64,000 nt of DNA. Source: Lycorma delicatula. Taxonomy: Eukaryota > Arthropoda > Insecta > Hemiptera > Fulgoridae. The stretch covers positions 134,729,571 through 134,793,570 of the forward strand of contig NC_134458.1 of the NCBI RefSeq assembly GCF_047948215.1, read 5' to 3'. Shown here one piece after another: positions 21,690-32,097 of this stretch. The notes under the pieces were generated by a model, which did not search any database, was not told the DNA's origin, and saw only the letters and a program-made list of their open reading frames with translations. Every line of letters starts with the position of its first letter. Position 1 is the first letter of the stretch. Made by a program: the position numbers and the translations under genes.

Positions 21690-22912
21690 ATACAAAAAAA
21701 AATTACAAAAATATATTTGATTACATATAAAAAATTATTTTTTAAAAAAGCTTTTATTTAACTAATATTAATATTAACATTAATAAAAAAAGGAAATAAA
21801 TTAGAAAAACCCTCGAAAAAGTAAAAAATAAGAATTAAATCAAATTCAGAATTTTAAACAAAAGAATATAATATATTAACAAATATAAAAATGCACTGAA
21901 AAGTAAAAAATAAATTACATAAATATCTAATAAATAACCAACAAATAAATGTAATAATTATTAAATTTTAAAATTATAAGTAATGAAAATATTTAGTTAA
22001 ATAAAAGCGTGGTGCAGTTTTTATAACAATGTTTTCAAATAACTATTTATAGGCATTTGCTGTATTTTAAAATATATTTTTCGTTTAATGAGGTTGTTTA
22101 GTATATGTATATATTTTATTTATCTGTAATAAAATAACTCAAGTTTTAATTTTTTGATGGTTCAAATTTGCACCGAGATGACCTTTAAGGTTTAATAAGA
22201 TTAAAAATAAAAATTAAATTTATAAATCTTGCACAAAGTTATTACATTTTGAAGGTAATCTGAAAAATTATTAATTATTATCATTATTATAATTGTAATC
22301 GTAATTATGAATTCATTAAATAAAAATTCGTAATTAATTAAAATGAAACTTTTGGTCGAAAGAGTGCGTTCAATTTGGCTTAGACTACAAGCAGAATTCG
22401 AAGATGAACTTCAACTATGTGAGAACACGTACAAAGAAAGCGAGTGGGTGCATTTTCCCTGATTGTTACTTGTAGCTAGTCAGTCTCAACTGGAGAGGTT
22501 CCAGCAGACCTTTCCGCCTACTCGCGTCGTTATTGAAGATTAATTGTTGTAAAAATAAATGTTGTGTTGTTTTAAATAAATTATAAAAACTCCGCCATGC
22601 TTTTATTTAACTAAATGTTTTCATTATTTTAATTTTAAAATTTAATAATTATTACATTTATTTATTGGTTATTTATTAGATATTTATATAATTTTTTATT
22701 ACTTTTCAGTGCATTTTTATATTTGTTAATATATATATATTTTTTTAAATTCTCAATTTGATTTAATTCTTATTTTTTACTTTTTGGAGGGTTTTTCTAA
22801 TTTGCTTCTTTTTTTATTAATGTTAATATTAATATTAGTTAAATAAAAGCTTTTTAAAAAATAATTTTTTATATGTAATAAAATATATTTTTGTAATTTT
22901 TTTGTATTTTTT
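21690..22912. repeat. Inverted-arm unit: two 320-bp arms around a 580-bp core
   Basis: The left arm 21,690-22,013 and right arm 22,595-22,912 are inverted copies. Shared segments include TTTATTTAACTAATATTAAT, AAAAATGCACTGAAAAGTAA and AATAAATGTAATAATTATTA. The inner ends read AGTTAAATAAAAGCGTGG and CCATGCTTTTATTTAACT. This resembles a foldback or non-autonomous DNA transposon carrying a cargo of about 580 bp. Confidence 0.85.
22343..22543 (+). pseudogene. Short once-coding segment, 66 codons, unknown protein
   Basis: From ATG 22,343-22,345 the frame reads MKLLVERVRSIWLRLQAEFE, then DELQLCENTYKESEWVHFP, one TGA, and LLLVASQSQLERFQQTFPP before TAA. AATAAA follows at 22,554-22,559. The inverted copy at 51,002-51,208 has the same frame with a stop at a different codon. 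Neither is intact, but together they show a formerly open frame. In the second copy the bases CTTTTAG just after the ATG would make a splice acceptor, so this may be the last exon of a captured gene rather than a complete small gene. I do not recognise the protein. Substitutions between copies do not show clear purifying selection. Confidence 0.45.
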
Positions 22913-23229
22913 ATTTGATGATTTTCAAAAAAAAACATTCTTCAATTTCAAATGTAAAGAAAAACGTTTGTATTTAGAGCGTTTAATTTCAATACTGTTA
23001 ATGTCATATGAGAATCTATTGTGATGTTGGCTAATTGATTTTGTCTACTTTTGCCGCATTTTAAGTCACTTTTGTTATTTACATTTTTTTACCTTTTTTT
23101 GTAGTTGTTTTTTATTGGATTAATTTTTTCTGTGTTACTTGCTAACATTGCTATTACCATGTCACTTAAACTTGTGGCCATCTCCTGTTTAGTAGTAAAG
23201 AGGAAAGAATCACACTTTTATGATGAGCG
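22913..23229. other. Transposon interior before the transposase
   Basis: AT-rich DNA between the complex block and the transposase remnant. No feature recognised. Confidence 0.5.
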
Positions 23230-24600
23230 GCTTTCGTGATAGAGGTAGGTCATATAATGAAGTTTGTGAATTTATTTTTGTAGTAATGAAGTTTTAATGA
23301 ATTTATTTATTTTATAATAAAGTTTGTGAATTTCAAAAGGTACAGTATCAAACACCATCAAATGATTTGAAGAAACTGAGCGCATTAATAATAGGGGAAA
23401 ACCAGAGAGGCCTAAATCTGCAACAATTAATAACAAATCGTTAAAATTATGCAAGAATTTATCCTCAACTCGGTTAGCAGCACGAGAACATAACATTAGC
23501 CAAAGTTCAATGCTTCGAAGATTAAAAAGTGAAATTTTCAAACCCTTCAAAATTCGTTTGGCGCAATAACTTAATGAATATGACTACGATCGAAGACTTG
23601 AGTTCTGCGAATTTATGATGAACAATATTTGTGCATATTCTCTAATTTATTAAACAACATAGTTTTTAGTGATGGGGCCACATTTTTTTTGAATGGCAGT
23701 GTAAATGTCCATAATTGTCGATGTGAGATTGATATTAATTCACTCTGGTATCATTAGGTCCATACACAGTATCCAGTCAAAGTAAATGTACGGGCAGGTA
23801 TTGTTGGTGAACGATTGATAGGGCCTTTATTTATTGATGGAAATTTAAACGCAGTGAAATATGAGGCTTTGCTTCTCGACCATATTATTCCTTTTTTTCA
23901 TTTTCCTGTTTCGCCTCCGGTAATTACCTTTCAGGCAGTACTTCAGAGGATGAATGAGGATGATATGTATGAGTGTAAATGGAGTGTAGTCTTATACAGT
24001 CTCAGTTCCACCATTGCTGAGATGTGTGGTTATTGAAACCCAACCACCAAAGAACACCGGTATCCACGATCTAGTATTCAAATCCGTGTAAAAATAACTG
24101 ACTACTAGGACTTGAACGCTAGAACTCTCGACTTCCAAATCAGCTGATCTGGGAAGATGTGTTCACCACTAGACCAACACGGTGGGTTCGACCATATCAT
24201 TCCATACATTCAAAATGTTTTTGGCCTGAACTTCCAAAACAAGATTAACTTTAACAAAATTGGTTTCAACAAGATAGTTCTTCACCTTTGTTAAAGTACG
24301 TGAAATTTTAAATGCATTTTTTCATGGAAGGTGAACTGGCCGAAGGGATCAAATAGAATGGTCAGTGAGATCACCTGACTTATCACATCGGATTACTTTT
24401 TATGGCCCACTTAAAGTATTATTTATCATAGTAAGCCCAATATATCGATGATTTAAGAAAGAAGATGCGAGAATCAGTACAAAATCCCCAAAAATCGCTA
24501 GGGAAGCATTGTATAATGCAGGGTCATCCTTTTTCAACCGATTAGCACACTGTCAAACAACAGAAAGACATTTCGAATATTTATTAAATTGAAATGTAAG
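23230..24600 (+). pseudogene. DDE transposase remnant of the 17-25 kb transposon
   Basis: Frames joined by eye give GKPERPKSATINNKSLKLCK, LAAREHNISQSSMLRRLKSE and YDRRLEFCEFMMNN. FSDGATFFLNGSVNVHNCR follows, with the first catalytic Asp at 23,671-23,673, then VNVRAGIVGERLIGPLFIDG and WFQQDSSS (second Asp 24,273-24,275). Last comes IEWSVRSPDLS followed, after a frameshift, by DYFLW (third Asp 24,391-24,393). This is the DUF4817-type, Tc1/mariner-superfamily layout. The last two Asp lie about 39 codons apart, made imprecise by the frameshift. All three Asp survive but many stops do not allow a protein. A SINE splits it at 23,892-24,187. Confidence 0.88.
23892..24187 (-). repeat. tRNA-derived SINE, copy 3, inside a transposase remnant
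   Basis: Minus-strand SINE flanked by TCGACCATATTATTCC (23,876-23,891) and TCGACCATATCATTCC (24,188-24,203), a 16-base target duplication with one change. The target encodes LLDHIIP of the transposase. The tRNA-like head is at the right end (TGGTCTAGTGGTGAAC in minus sense). Confidence 0.93.
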
Positions 24601-24711
24601 CAAATAAATAAACAAATGTTATGCTTAATAATTTTATTCGGTAATATCCATTTAATTAAATTTTTATGAATTTATTTATTTGTGATTACAAATTATTACA
24701 TTTTTAATGTA

Positions 24712-25018
24712 ATTTTTTTCAAAATCCAAACTTTATCCCGTAGCCATTTTGGGTACAGATGTCTACCAACTTTTTATTTATACCATTTTTCTTGTCTTAA
24801 AAGAGACTTTTAAAATGATTTATCACGAAAAGGGTGTTACCATTTAAAATATTTGAGTTAAAGCTCCTGCCCCCCCCTCCCCCCCAAGATGGGGATGAAA
24901 TTCTATTTCTCATCAAAAGGTAAAGTAGTTGACTGATTCCTTATGCTGTAAGTTACAGTATTCTATGTGGAACGGTTTTAAAGTTGTTGAGGGATTCCCA
25001 TACTTTTGACTTCCTTTG
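24712..25018 (-). repeat. Right terminal inverted repeat
   Basis: Inverted partner of 17,062-17,370. It ends in CATACTTTTGACTTCCTTTG just before TA. A C-rich expansion at about 24,870-24,885 distinguishes it from the left TIR. Confidence 0.88.
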
Positions 25019-25629
25019 TATACAGAGATTTTATTATACCGCAAAGCTGTACAAGAGCTTTCAACGGGCTTCTCTGTGATTTTTTCTTCATTAATATATT
25101 TTACTTTCTGAAATTATAGTAATATAATAAATAAAAATGGTTTGTTTTGAACCGGTTGTCTTTTTATCGTTTAACGTGATTTAAATATTTAATATAGATT
25201 TAAATATACTGTTTCAGTTCCTGATCCGCTAATCTTAAATCTTGGAGTAGTATTTGATTATATTATTTAAAAATATTTAATCTTGTATTTAGTTTTTTTG
25301 AAGTAATAATTTCAAGTTTAAATTATTATATTGCTGTGTTATATTTATATTGTATTTTTTTCTTGTACTACTTTTTATTTTGACTTTTTTTGATTCTTCT
25401 GTTTTATAAATTATTAAAAAGTTTGTAAGTATATTTTAAGTAGGCTTATCGTGTTTTCTACTTACTTTGTATTCAGTTTTGACATTAACGCTTATTGTTC
25501 TATTTAAATTGTAAATAAGATTTCTTTTTTGGTTCGTTCACCTTAATTTAAATTTAAAACAACTTTGTATTATTTAAAATAAATTGTTTATAAAACCTAG
25601 CCAGTTTTTACAATTTTTTATGTATGTAT

Positions 25630-25633
<4 letters not shown>

Positions 25634-25669
<36 letters not shown>
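25634..25669. repeat. (AT)n microsatellite
   Basis: About 18 uninterrupted TA/AT units. Confidence 0.95.
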
Positions 25670-25674
<5 letters not shown>

Positions 25675-26828
25675 AATAATATTTAATTTCTAAATATTAG
25701 GGCGCCCCAAATTACTTTCCGTTGTTATACGAAATAAACTGTTGTAGTTATTGTTTTAAAATAAGTTAAATTGAATAAATAAATTAAATTTTTGTTTTAC
25801 AGTAAAATGAAATAAGTATTATTTTAAGAAATTAAACATAATTTTGAATAAGTGTTATCAAATTAGACGCGCAGATTTGTAATATAAGTTTGTTTTTTTA
25901 TGGTGGCCATTGAAAAATATTTTTGTTTGAAATACAAAGTATTTCACATTATTATTGCTATTTTTTTTCTTGATATACGAAAAAATATTTTATTACTGCA
26001 AAGTAATAAAATAAAAAATAATCCTTTTGCACATTAAAAATTATTAAAATTGCAATAATAATATGAATTGCAATTGACCAATTTTCTGAAATACTTAACG
26101 TAGCTTCGACTCCATGAAACACATCTGTATGCCTAAGCTAAAAGTTAAAATAACATACAACATAATTATGACAGAGTTTATTTAGTTTAGAGTTTGTTTT
26201 AATTTAAACAGTTTTTAAATTACAAAATCTCTTCTAAGGTCTCGAAGATCGTCGACAAAATCTGGAAAGTAAGAGAAATTATATACTGTTTTATGAAAAT
26301 AAAGAATTTGATTTAACAGGGTGCGGAGCTAATTGAACAATACGGGCGCTCACACACACAGGCGCACGTGCGCGTATAAAAATTTCAATAAATATTTTAA
26401 GCTTAGAATGTGTTAAATTACTTATGAAGAAAGACCTTCCCTTTCCCTTAATGAACTTATATATTGTGGATTAAATAATTTTTATACCTTTCATTAACTT
26501 TTTGTACGTATCTTATTCAACCAAACGTTTTAAAAACATTAAGATAATAATGTTATCAATGTTTATTTTACTAAAATTCATCTTTATCTGTGCTATATCT
26601 TATCTAACATAAATTGTAAGTTGTTTTAATTTTTTTTCTTATAAAAAAAGAAAATAAATATACATACTAATATAATCATATTAAATATTTCGTCTCAGAT
26701 TTATATTTTTAGCCGTACAGCCGTTATTGGTAGATAACCAAAACGCTGTTATTCCAAAATTTTGGAATTTTATACCAAAATCAGTATAAAAAACGGTATA
26801 TGTTGTAATTTGTGTATTGGTTTTGATT

Positions 26829-26922
26829 TTTTTTTTTGTGTGTGTGTGTGTGTGTATAAATATATATATGTGTGTGTGTGTGTGTGCGCGCGCGCGCATC
26901 TATATGCGCGCACACACACAGT
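26829..26922. repeat. Compound TG/CG microsatellite, self-complementary
   Basis: TG repeats, a short TATA stretch, further TG repeats, then a CG run at about 26,886-26,898. CATCTATATG follows, then GCGCGCACACACACA, which is the inverse of the left part. The alternating purine-pyrimidine tract favours Z-DNA, and the inverted halves could form a cruciform. Confidence 0.9.
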
Positions 26923-26928
26923 GTAAAC

Positions 26929-27766
26929 TGTTCAGCAGCACTGCATATAGCGGGAAGAAAAGCTGCAGAATTTAGCGCCGTTGGGTCGCCAACTCCACGT
27001 GTATACTTTGTTGTAAATGACAGAACTTAGGGTTTGGGCTACTTGTCAGTACAAGTGTCTACAATGCTGAACTGTACGCCAGCAATATGGGTTTGAATAT
27101 CATTAAGACAGAAAATCGTCACATCCTTATCTGTAGCGATTGTGTAGTGCACTCAAAGCTTTAGAAGATTTGTGTTTTAGACATCCTATCGTCACCGAAA
27201 TTAATATTACAATCAAGTTGAATCGTCATAAGACACAAGTGAATTTCTGCTAGCCATTCGGAAATCCTGGGTAACGATCGCGCTAAAGATGCGTGTAGCT
27301 AACCGTCTTTCACCACTCTAGTTACTATTGTTGATTTTATTAATTCCATTAAACAAACACTTCTAGAAGGTAACAAGGTGACTGAACTGCTACAGCGGAT
27401 AATAAACTGCGATACGTGAAAGATACGTTGTTACAATGGGACTCTTCATGCAGAAAAATTCGTCAGAGTGGAAGTGGTCCTATGCCGATTGCGATTCGAA
27501 CATACCAGTGCTACACACGGATCCCTGATATTAGCGGAAAACGCACCAGTGTGCGTACTATTTATGCCGTTTGGCTGTGTACCTCATCCTTGTGGACTGC
27601 GTACCTTGGCTGTGTACCTCATCCTTGTGGACTGCGTATGTTCTGCGGCTGTATGTCGCAAATTCAAGTTACCGAGAGACATTCGTCGCAACCTAGGAAT
27701 TGATAACAATGTACTGGACCGGGTATTGTTATTTTTAAGAAGAATCAATATACTTCATAAGATTTA
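26929..27766 (+). pseudogene. Jockey-like LINE tail: RNase H and C-terminal zinc region
   Basis: The plus strand, with frameshifts and stops, reads HIAGRKAAEFSAVGSPTPRV, CSALKALEDLCFRHPIVTEI, LNRHKTQVNFC and ASHSEILGNDRAKDAC. This is the RNase H domain of Jockey-clade LINEs. Next come VVLCRLRFEHTSATHGSLI, LILVDCVCSAAVCRKFKLP and DRVLLFLRRINILHKI then stop. That is the C-terminal Cys region with the family's usual LhKI ending. A 35-bp tandem duplication (27,571-27,605 and 27,606-27,638) lies in the Cys-rich part. Endonuclease and RT are absent, consistent with 5' truncation. The element end after the stop at 27,764-27,766 is not clear. Confidence 0.88.
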
Positions 27767-28337
27767 ACCAATCATAGATTTTGATTTTATTTTGTTATTC
27801 GTGTGTTACATATATTATCTTAATGGTTACGTTTCTTTTATTATTTTAATCCTGTTATTATCATTTTCGTTTTCATCGTAGTTTTAACATTATTTTATTA
27901 ATATTTTAATATCCGAGAATACTTCACAATATTCTATTACATATTGTAATGTAATAGAATATTGTGAAGTATGTTTTTATTGTTGTTTTAAATTTATCTT
28001 ATCAAATTTTCACAAAAAAGAAAGTAAAGTTTCTGTTGTAATTACCGGGTCATATGGTTTGATTAATTTTTTTGACAGATTTATTGATTTGGTCTTGTCC
28101 CGATTCAAAGTTTAAGATATAAATATTAAAAAAAATTTTCAAGAGTGGCATTTTATCTTATGTGTGAAGGAAACCGTCGGTGTAAGCCTCTTGTGAACCT
28201 TTTACTGTTTAGGTGATTGTCAGAACCGCTGTAAAAATGTTAACATGTTGAAAAAAATAAGATTTCTGATTTAAGAAAGGCTATACAAATTAAATTATGT
28301 ACATATTAATTTTTTACAGAAAAAATAATTCAAATTA
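27767..28337. other. AT-rich DNA with one perfect hairpin
   Basis: No gene recognised. It holds the stem-loop at 27,919-27,972. Confidence 0.6.
27919..27972. repeat. Perfect 24-bp stem-loop
   Basis: ATACTTCACAATATTCTATT plus four bases (27,919-27,942) is exactly complementary to 27,949-27,972 with a 6-base loop. It is either a short MITE remnant or a small structured transcript; it is not followed by a convincing T-tract terminator. Confidence 0.92.
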
Positions 28338-28600
28338 ACCAACCGGGTCGGGTCGGTCTAGTAGTAAAACTCGTCGTCGTAAATCAGTTGATTTCGAAGT
28401 CGAGAGTTCTAAGGTTCAAGTTCTAATAATTCACGATTTGAATAATAGATCGTGGATATCGGTGTTCTTTGGTGGTCAGGTTTTAATGTACTTGCTTTTT
28501 AATGTACATATACTAAAATTGGTCAGGTTTCAATTAACCGTACGTCTCAGGAATGATCGGCCTGAGTCTGTTCAAGACTATACTTTTATCGGTTACATTC
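28338..28600 (+). repeat. tRNA-derived SINE, copy 4, diverged
   Basis: Plus-strand copy: ACCGGGTCGGGTCGGTCTAGT head, GAAGTCGAGAGTTCT, AGATCGTGGATATCGGTGTT, then the ATTAACCGTACGTCTCAGGA segment. It is much more changed than the other copies, with an extra AATGTACTTGCTTTTTAATG piece, and its tail is not recognisable. No target duplication seen. Confidence 0.8.
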
Positions 28601-30186
28601 ACACAGTTATTGATGAGTCGCTAATGACTTTAATTATTGATGCCGCTATAAACAAAAATATAAAAAAAGAAATAATGATAGGAAAAAATTATTTTTAATC
28701 GATAAGAGGTAGCCGCCCCCTCCCTACCGATAAATTTTAAAAAAACGTTAATAGCTTAAATTTGAACCTGCTAGTTTCATTAAAATAAAAAAATCGTTCA
28801 AGAGTGATACCTGGTTGGATGCTAAACTTTATATGTCTATAGATAGGTACGTTAAAGATACGATTTAAATGCACAATAATTCATGATGGGATTTAGTTCT
28901 GTTACGTCATATCTAGCTTACCTTGTACTCTATATCTGTTCTTTATATTATTGGAGACCGATTGTAGTGTAATGTGTAAGTAACCGTAAGGTGTACAGGA
29001 TATATAGTCATCATCAAATTATCTTTCTTTACGCAAGGTCTTGATAATAACGAACTGTCCATTATCTTTCTTTTATTTAATTTAACAATCTTTTTTCTAA
29101 AATGACTTGTGTGTTTTCTTTGCTGAGGTCTTCTCTTATTAGCTAATATTTCATTACTACATAAAATATATGTACCTGCTGAATAGTAAATATTGTAATA
29201 AGGGAAAAGTATAGTGAACGTGTCAAAAATCACCTTTCCATGTTTTTGATTCGGTTGGCCGTGAAAAGTCGGAAAGGCCAACAAAAAATGAAGCTAAATT
29301 CTGTTCGGCCGTATGGTTGTGTGTGCGTTGGTGTTTATTTGGGTTAAAAATTGTGTATTATCTGGATAAAAAAATCCAAATTTGTCATGGTGGCTTTCGT
29401 ATATTGGGAATTTGGCTATTAAAGTTTTGGAGTCAGGGTCTTTGAAGTGTGGGAAGATAGGATGAGTAATCTAATTTGGGGTTAGTCTTATTTAAAATTA
29501 TATTCGTATGAGTTTTGAATTGTTTTAAAAGATTAATATTTTGGTTCATAAAATTTTCCCAAATTCGAAAATAAAAATTTAAATCGAATTTTTTAACTTA
29601 TTGCAGATGTGGTGTTTTATCGGTTTAAACTCTTCACATATTTTTAGAGACAGTTTAGCAACGCCTTTTTTTGTTCAAACTTTAAAATTTACCAAATGAA
29701 CCGAATCATAACAATCCCTTTTTATTTTATAGTGGAAGTTCCTTTGTAACGTTTATACCGCATAATTAAAGTGGAAACGTGCAAATGCTTTATAAACGAT
29801 AAGTACTTTGTTAATGTAGACGATTTGAACGTTTTTTTTTTTATCATTGCGTATTAAAGCATAATCTAATAGCTATTTATTCTGATCAGGCACGCGAAAA
29901 TTCAGTAAAGAAAACTGACTCGAAAACTCATTCTACATACCTATTACATCCACTTATTAAATCATTCTTTCGTTCTCTGCATTACAGTTTATTTTTATTA
30001 AGATGGAGTTTTCTCACCTTTGCGTTTCTTTTTTCATACTAATAACAATAACTTAAAAGCGAGAGAACTATGTTGAGTAGAAAAAACTTTTTTTTTTCAA
30101 GTCTGCTATAAATTAAGGGTTAGTAAATTGTTGATTGTTTTTAGTTTTGGCTTCGATTTGCAAAAGATATTTGAAAAGTATAATTT
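28601..30186. other. AT-rich DNA without a recognised gene
   Basis: No coding unit or named repeat recognised. The longest open frames here do not resemble any protein I know. Confidence 0.5.
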
Positions 30187-30612
30187 TTACTTTCTGGTAC
30201 GAAATAAAGAAAGTATTATGATCGTGAACATTTTCGATTTTCATATTTTAACGGAAATATCCATTTTGACCATCCCTGAATCCGTTTTGACTAGTTCGGC
30301 GTGACGTCTGTACGTACGTATCTCGCATAACTAAATAAACGATTAGCCGTAGGATGTTGAAATTTTGGATTTAGGATTATTATAACATCTAGTTGTGCAC
30401 CTCCCCTTTTGATTGCAATCGACTGAATCAAAAGTGTCCAAAAAAGTCCAAAATCCAATTTGTTTTGGATTTTAGACTTTTTCTAAACTGCAGTAATAAG
30501 CCCTCATCGAGAGCTTTTCATCGATATATCATAAGTGGTACTTATTTTCATTGGTTCCAGAGTTATAGCCAAAAACAATTTTAATAATGAAATGTTTGGA
30601 TCTTACCAGGGG
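30187..30612 (+). repeat. Dispersed repeat R, copy 1
   Basis: Direct repeat of 32,098-32,490. Shared segments include AATATCCATTTTGAC, GTGACGTCTGTA, GGATGTTGAAAT, CTGCAGTAATAAGC, ATATATCATAAGTGGTACTT and TTGGTTCCAGAGTTATAGCC. It starts with a small inverted repeat (TACTTTCTGGTACGAAATAA...GAAAGTA). It ends with CTTACCAGGGGAA; the T-arm-like tail of copy 2 is missing. Confidence 0.88.
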
Positions 30613-32097
30613 AATTTATGTTTTTGTGAATGATCTTTATCTTACAGACAGGTGAAAATTTGTGTGGTTATATATATCACAAATAAAAGTAGAATAAAAA
30701 AAAATGTTTAGTAAAATAAAAGTGTAAAAAAATAACAAAAAAGTAAAAAATAATAATCTATTAATTCATCTTTTAACTTTTGACTTCTTATGTCTGTGTT
30801 AAATAAAGGATTAGTAAGTTACTTGTAGTATTTGATTTGGTACTCAACCCAGAAATTCAAAATTAGAAGAATTTTAATTTTTACTTTTTGATGCAGTTTA
30901 TTATTTAAAGTTATTTTTATTTTTATAAAAAAGAATATTTTCTGTTATTAATGTGATTGTTTAGTTCTTAATTATAGTAAATCATATTCTACAGAATAAT
31001 AATTATTCTTGAATGTGTTAATATGTGTATTATGTTGACTAGTGTAAATCAAATTCATGGAAGATTCGTTGGTTTGAGGTGTATGTCATTATTGGTTTTT
31101 CATGTAATTTGAAGTTGTGTTTTTGTTTAATAAATTTTTGTATGATAAGATTAAGGAAATAACCAGTGTTACGTCTGATGTATATTCATCTATGGAGTTT
31201 GGTTTTACAAAACTGTTCACATTCGACCTTGATGTAGAATAATAATGTCTATGTATTTTTACCAATATATGGCAGCTACATATTATTTTGTGTATGTTGT
31301 TTTTAAATTTGACTGTTTATTTAATTAATTTATTTATGAAATAATTTATTCATTGTAAGTAATAACAGAAGTAAATAGCAATTCATACATTTAAAAAGTG
31401 TTGAATGTACACATATACAGGTATAACAAATTGATATTATAAATGAAACAAATTTAGGCGTACTAAATTCTAAATAAATGTCCTTACAAGCCAAGAAGGC
31501 CAGATAAGCATAACTTCTGTAGAATTACATTGCAGCAATTATACTAATTACTGATTAAAGATATCAAGGTGCAAACTAATAACATTTTGATGTGACTAAA
31601 AATCTTTATAATATTTAAAATTCTGTTTGGTTCATCTTTAAAATACCGATTTCAATCAATCAATGGTTTATTGCTTTTGAAAAATTTTACCACAATGAGT
31701 TGAGCAAGTACATAAATACATAAGGTATAATAGAATAATAAAATACTAAACATAATAAATTTAAAGAAATAAAGTGCTTTACATTCTTCTAATCTATTTT
31801 AGCTAAAATGTATCCATCTTAAATGAATGAGAAGTTTCCAATTTTACAGCACTCCTTCCAAAAAAAATAAAATAAATAAATAAAACTGTATACTCTTCCA
31901 ACCTAATTTAACTTTATCTCTTAATCTGAGACTTCTAATTTTTGCAGAGTTCAAACTAACAAAAAAATTCTATTTATTTAATTATAAAAGACAGTATTTA
32001 ATAAATCAGCAACTGTTTATTCATTTGTTGGATGGAAATTATAATTAGAAATAAATAAACACAAATTACATAAAATCAAATAAACTTCAGTACATTT
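30613..32097. other. AT-rich DNA without a recognised gene
   Basis: No gene or named repeat recognised. Confidence 0.5.

Larger units (their letters stand above)
20568..22912 (+). mobile_element. Complex repeat block, copy 1 (inverted copy at 50,617-53,306)
   Basis: About 2.35 kb present again, in opposite orientation, at 50,617-53,306. By eye the two agree at well over nine bases in ten in the stretches compared (for example around 20,820-20,900). Parts in order: 20,568-21,370, unique-looking DNA; 21,371-21,690, a segment opened and closed by AAAAGCTTTTATTT with two diverged internal repeats (GAAATTTGGTACACGTATGT at 21,457-21,476 and GAAATTTGGTACACATATGT at 21,606-21,625); 21,690-22,013 and 22,595-22,912, inverted arms of about 320 bp; 22,014-22,594, a core with a short once-coding segment. 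It is inserted in the Tc1/mariner-type transposon. No transposase is seen. Confidence 0.8.
17062..25018 (+). mobile_element. Tc1/mariner-superfamily transposon with 300-bp TIRs, filled by later insertions
   Basis: The left TIR (about 17,062-17,370) and right TIR (about 24,712-25,018) are inverted copies over some 300 bp. They share GTCAAAAGTATGG, ACTTTAAAACNGTTCC-like and CCCAAAATGGC segments at roughly three-quarters identity by eye. Both ends abut TA (17,060-17,061 and 25,019-25,020), the expected target duplication of this superfamily. The plus-strand transposase remnant lies near the right TIR. The present 8 kb shrinks to about 2.7 kb once the LINE at 17,764-20,254, the block at 20,568-22,912 and the SINE at 23,892-24,187 are removed. 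That is a normal size for an element with long TIRs. Confidence 0.85.
25021..26928. other. AT-rich DNA with microsatellites, no gene recognised
   Basis: Contains an uninterrupted AT-dinucleotide run (about 25,634-25,669) and a compound TG/AT/TG/CG microsatellite (26,829-26,922). No coding sequence recognised. Confidence 0.6.
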
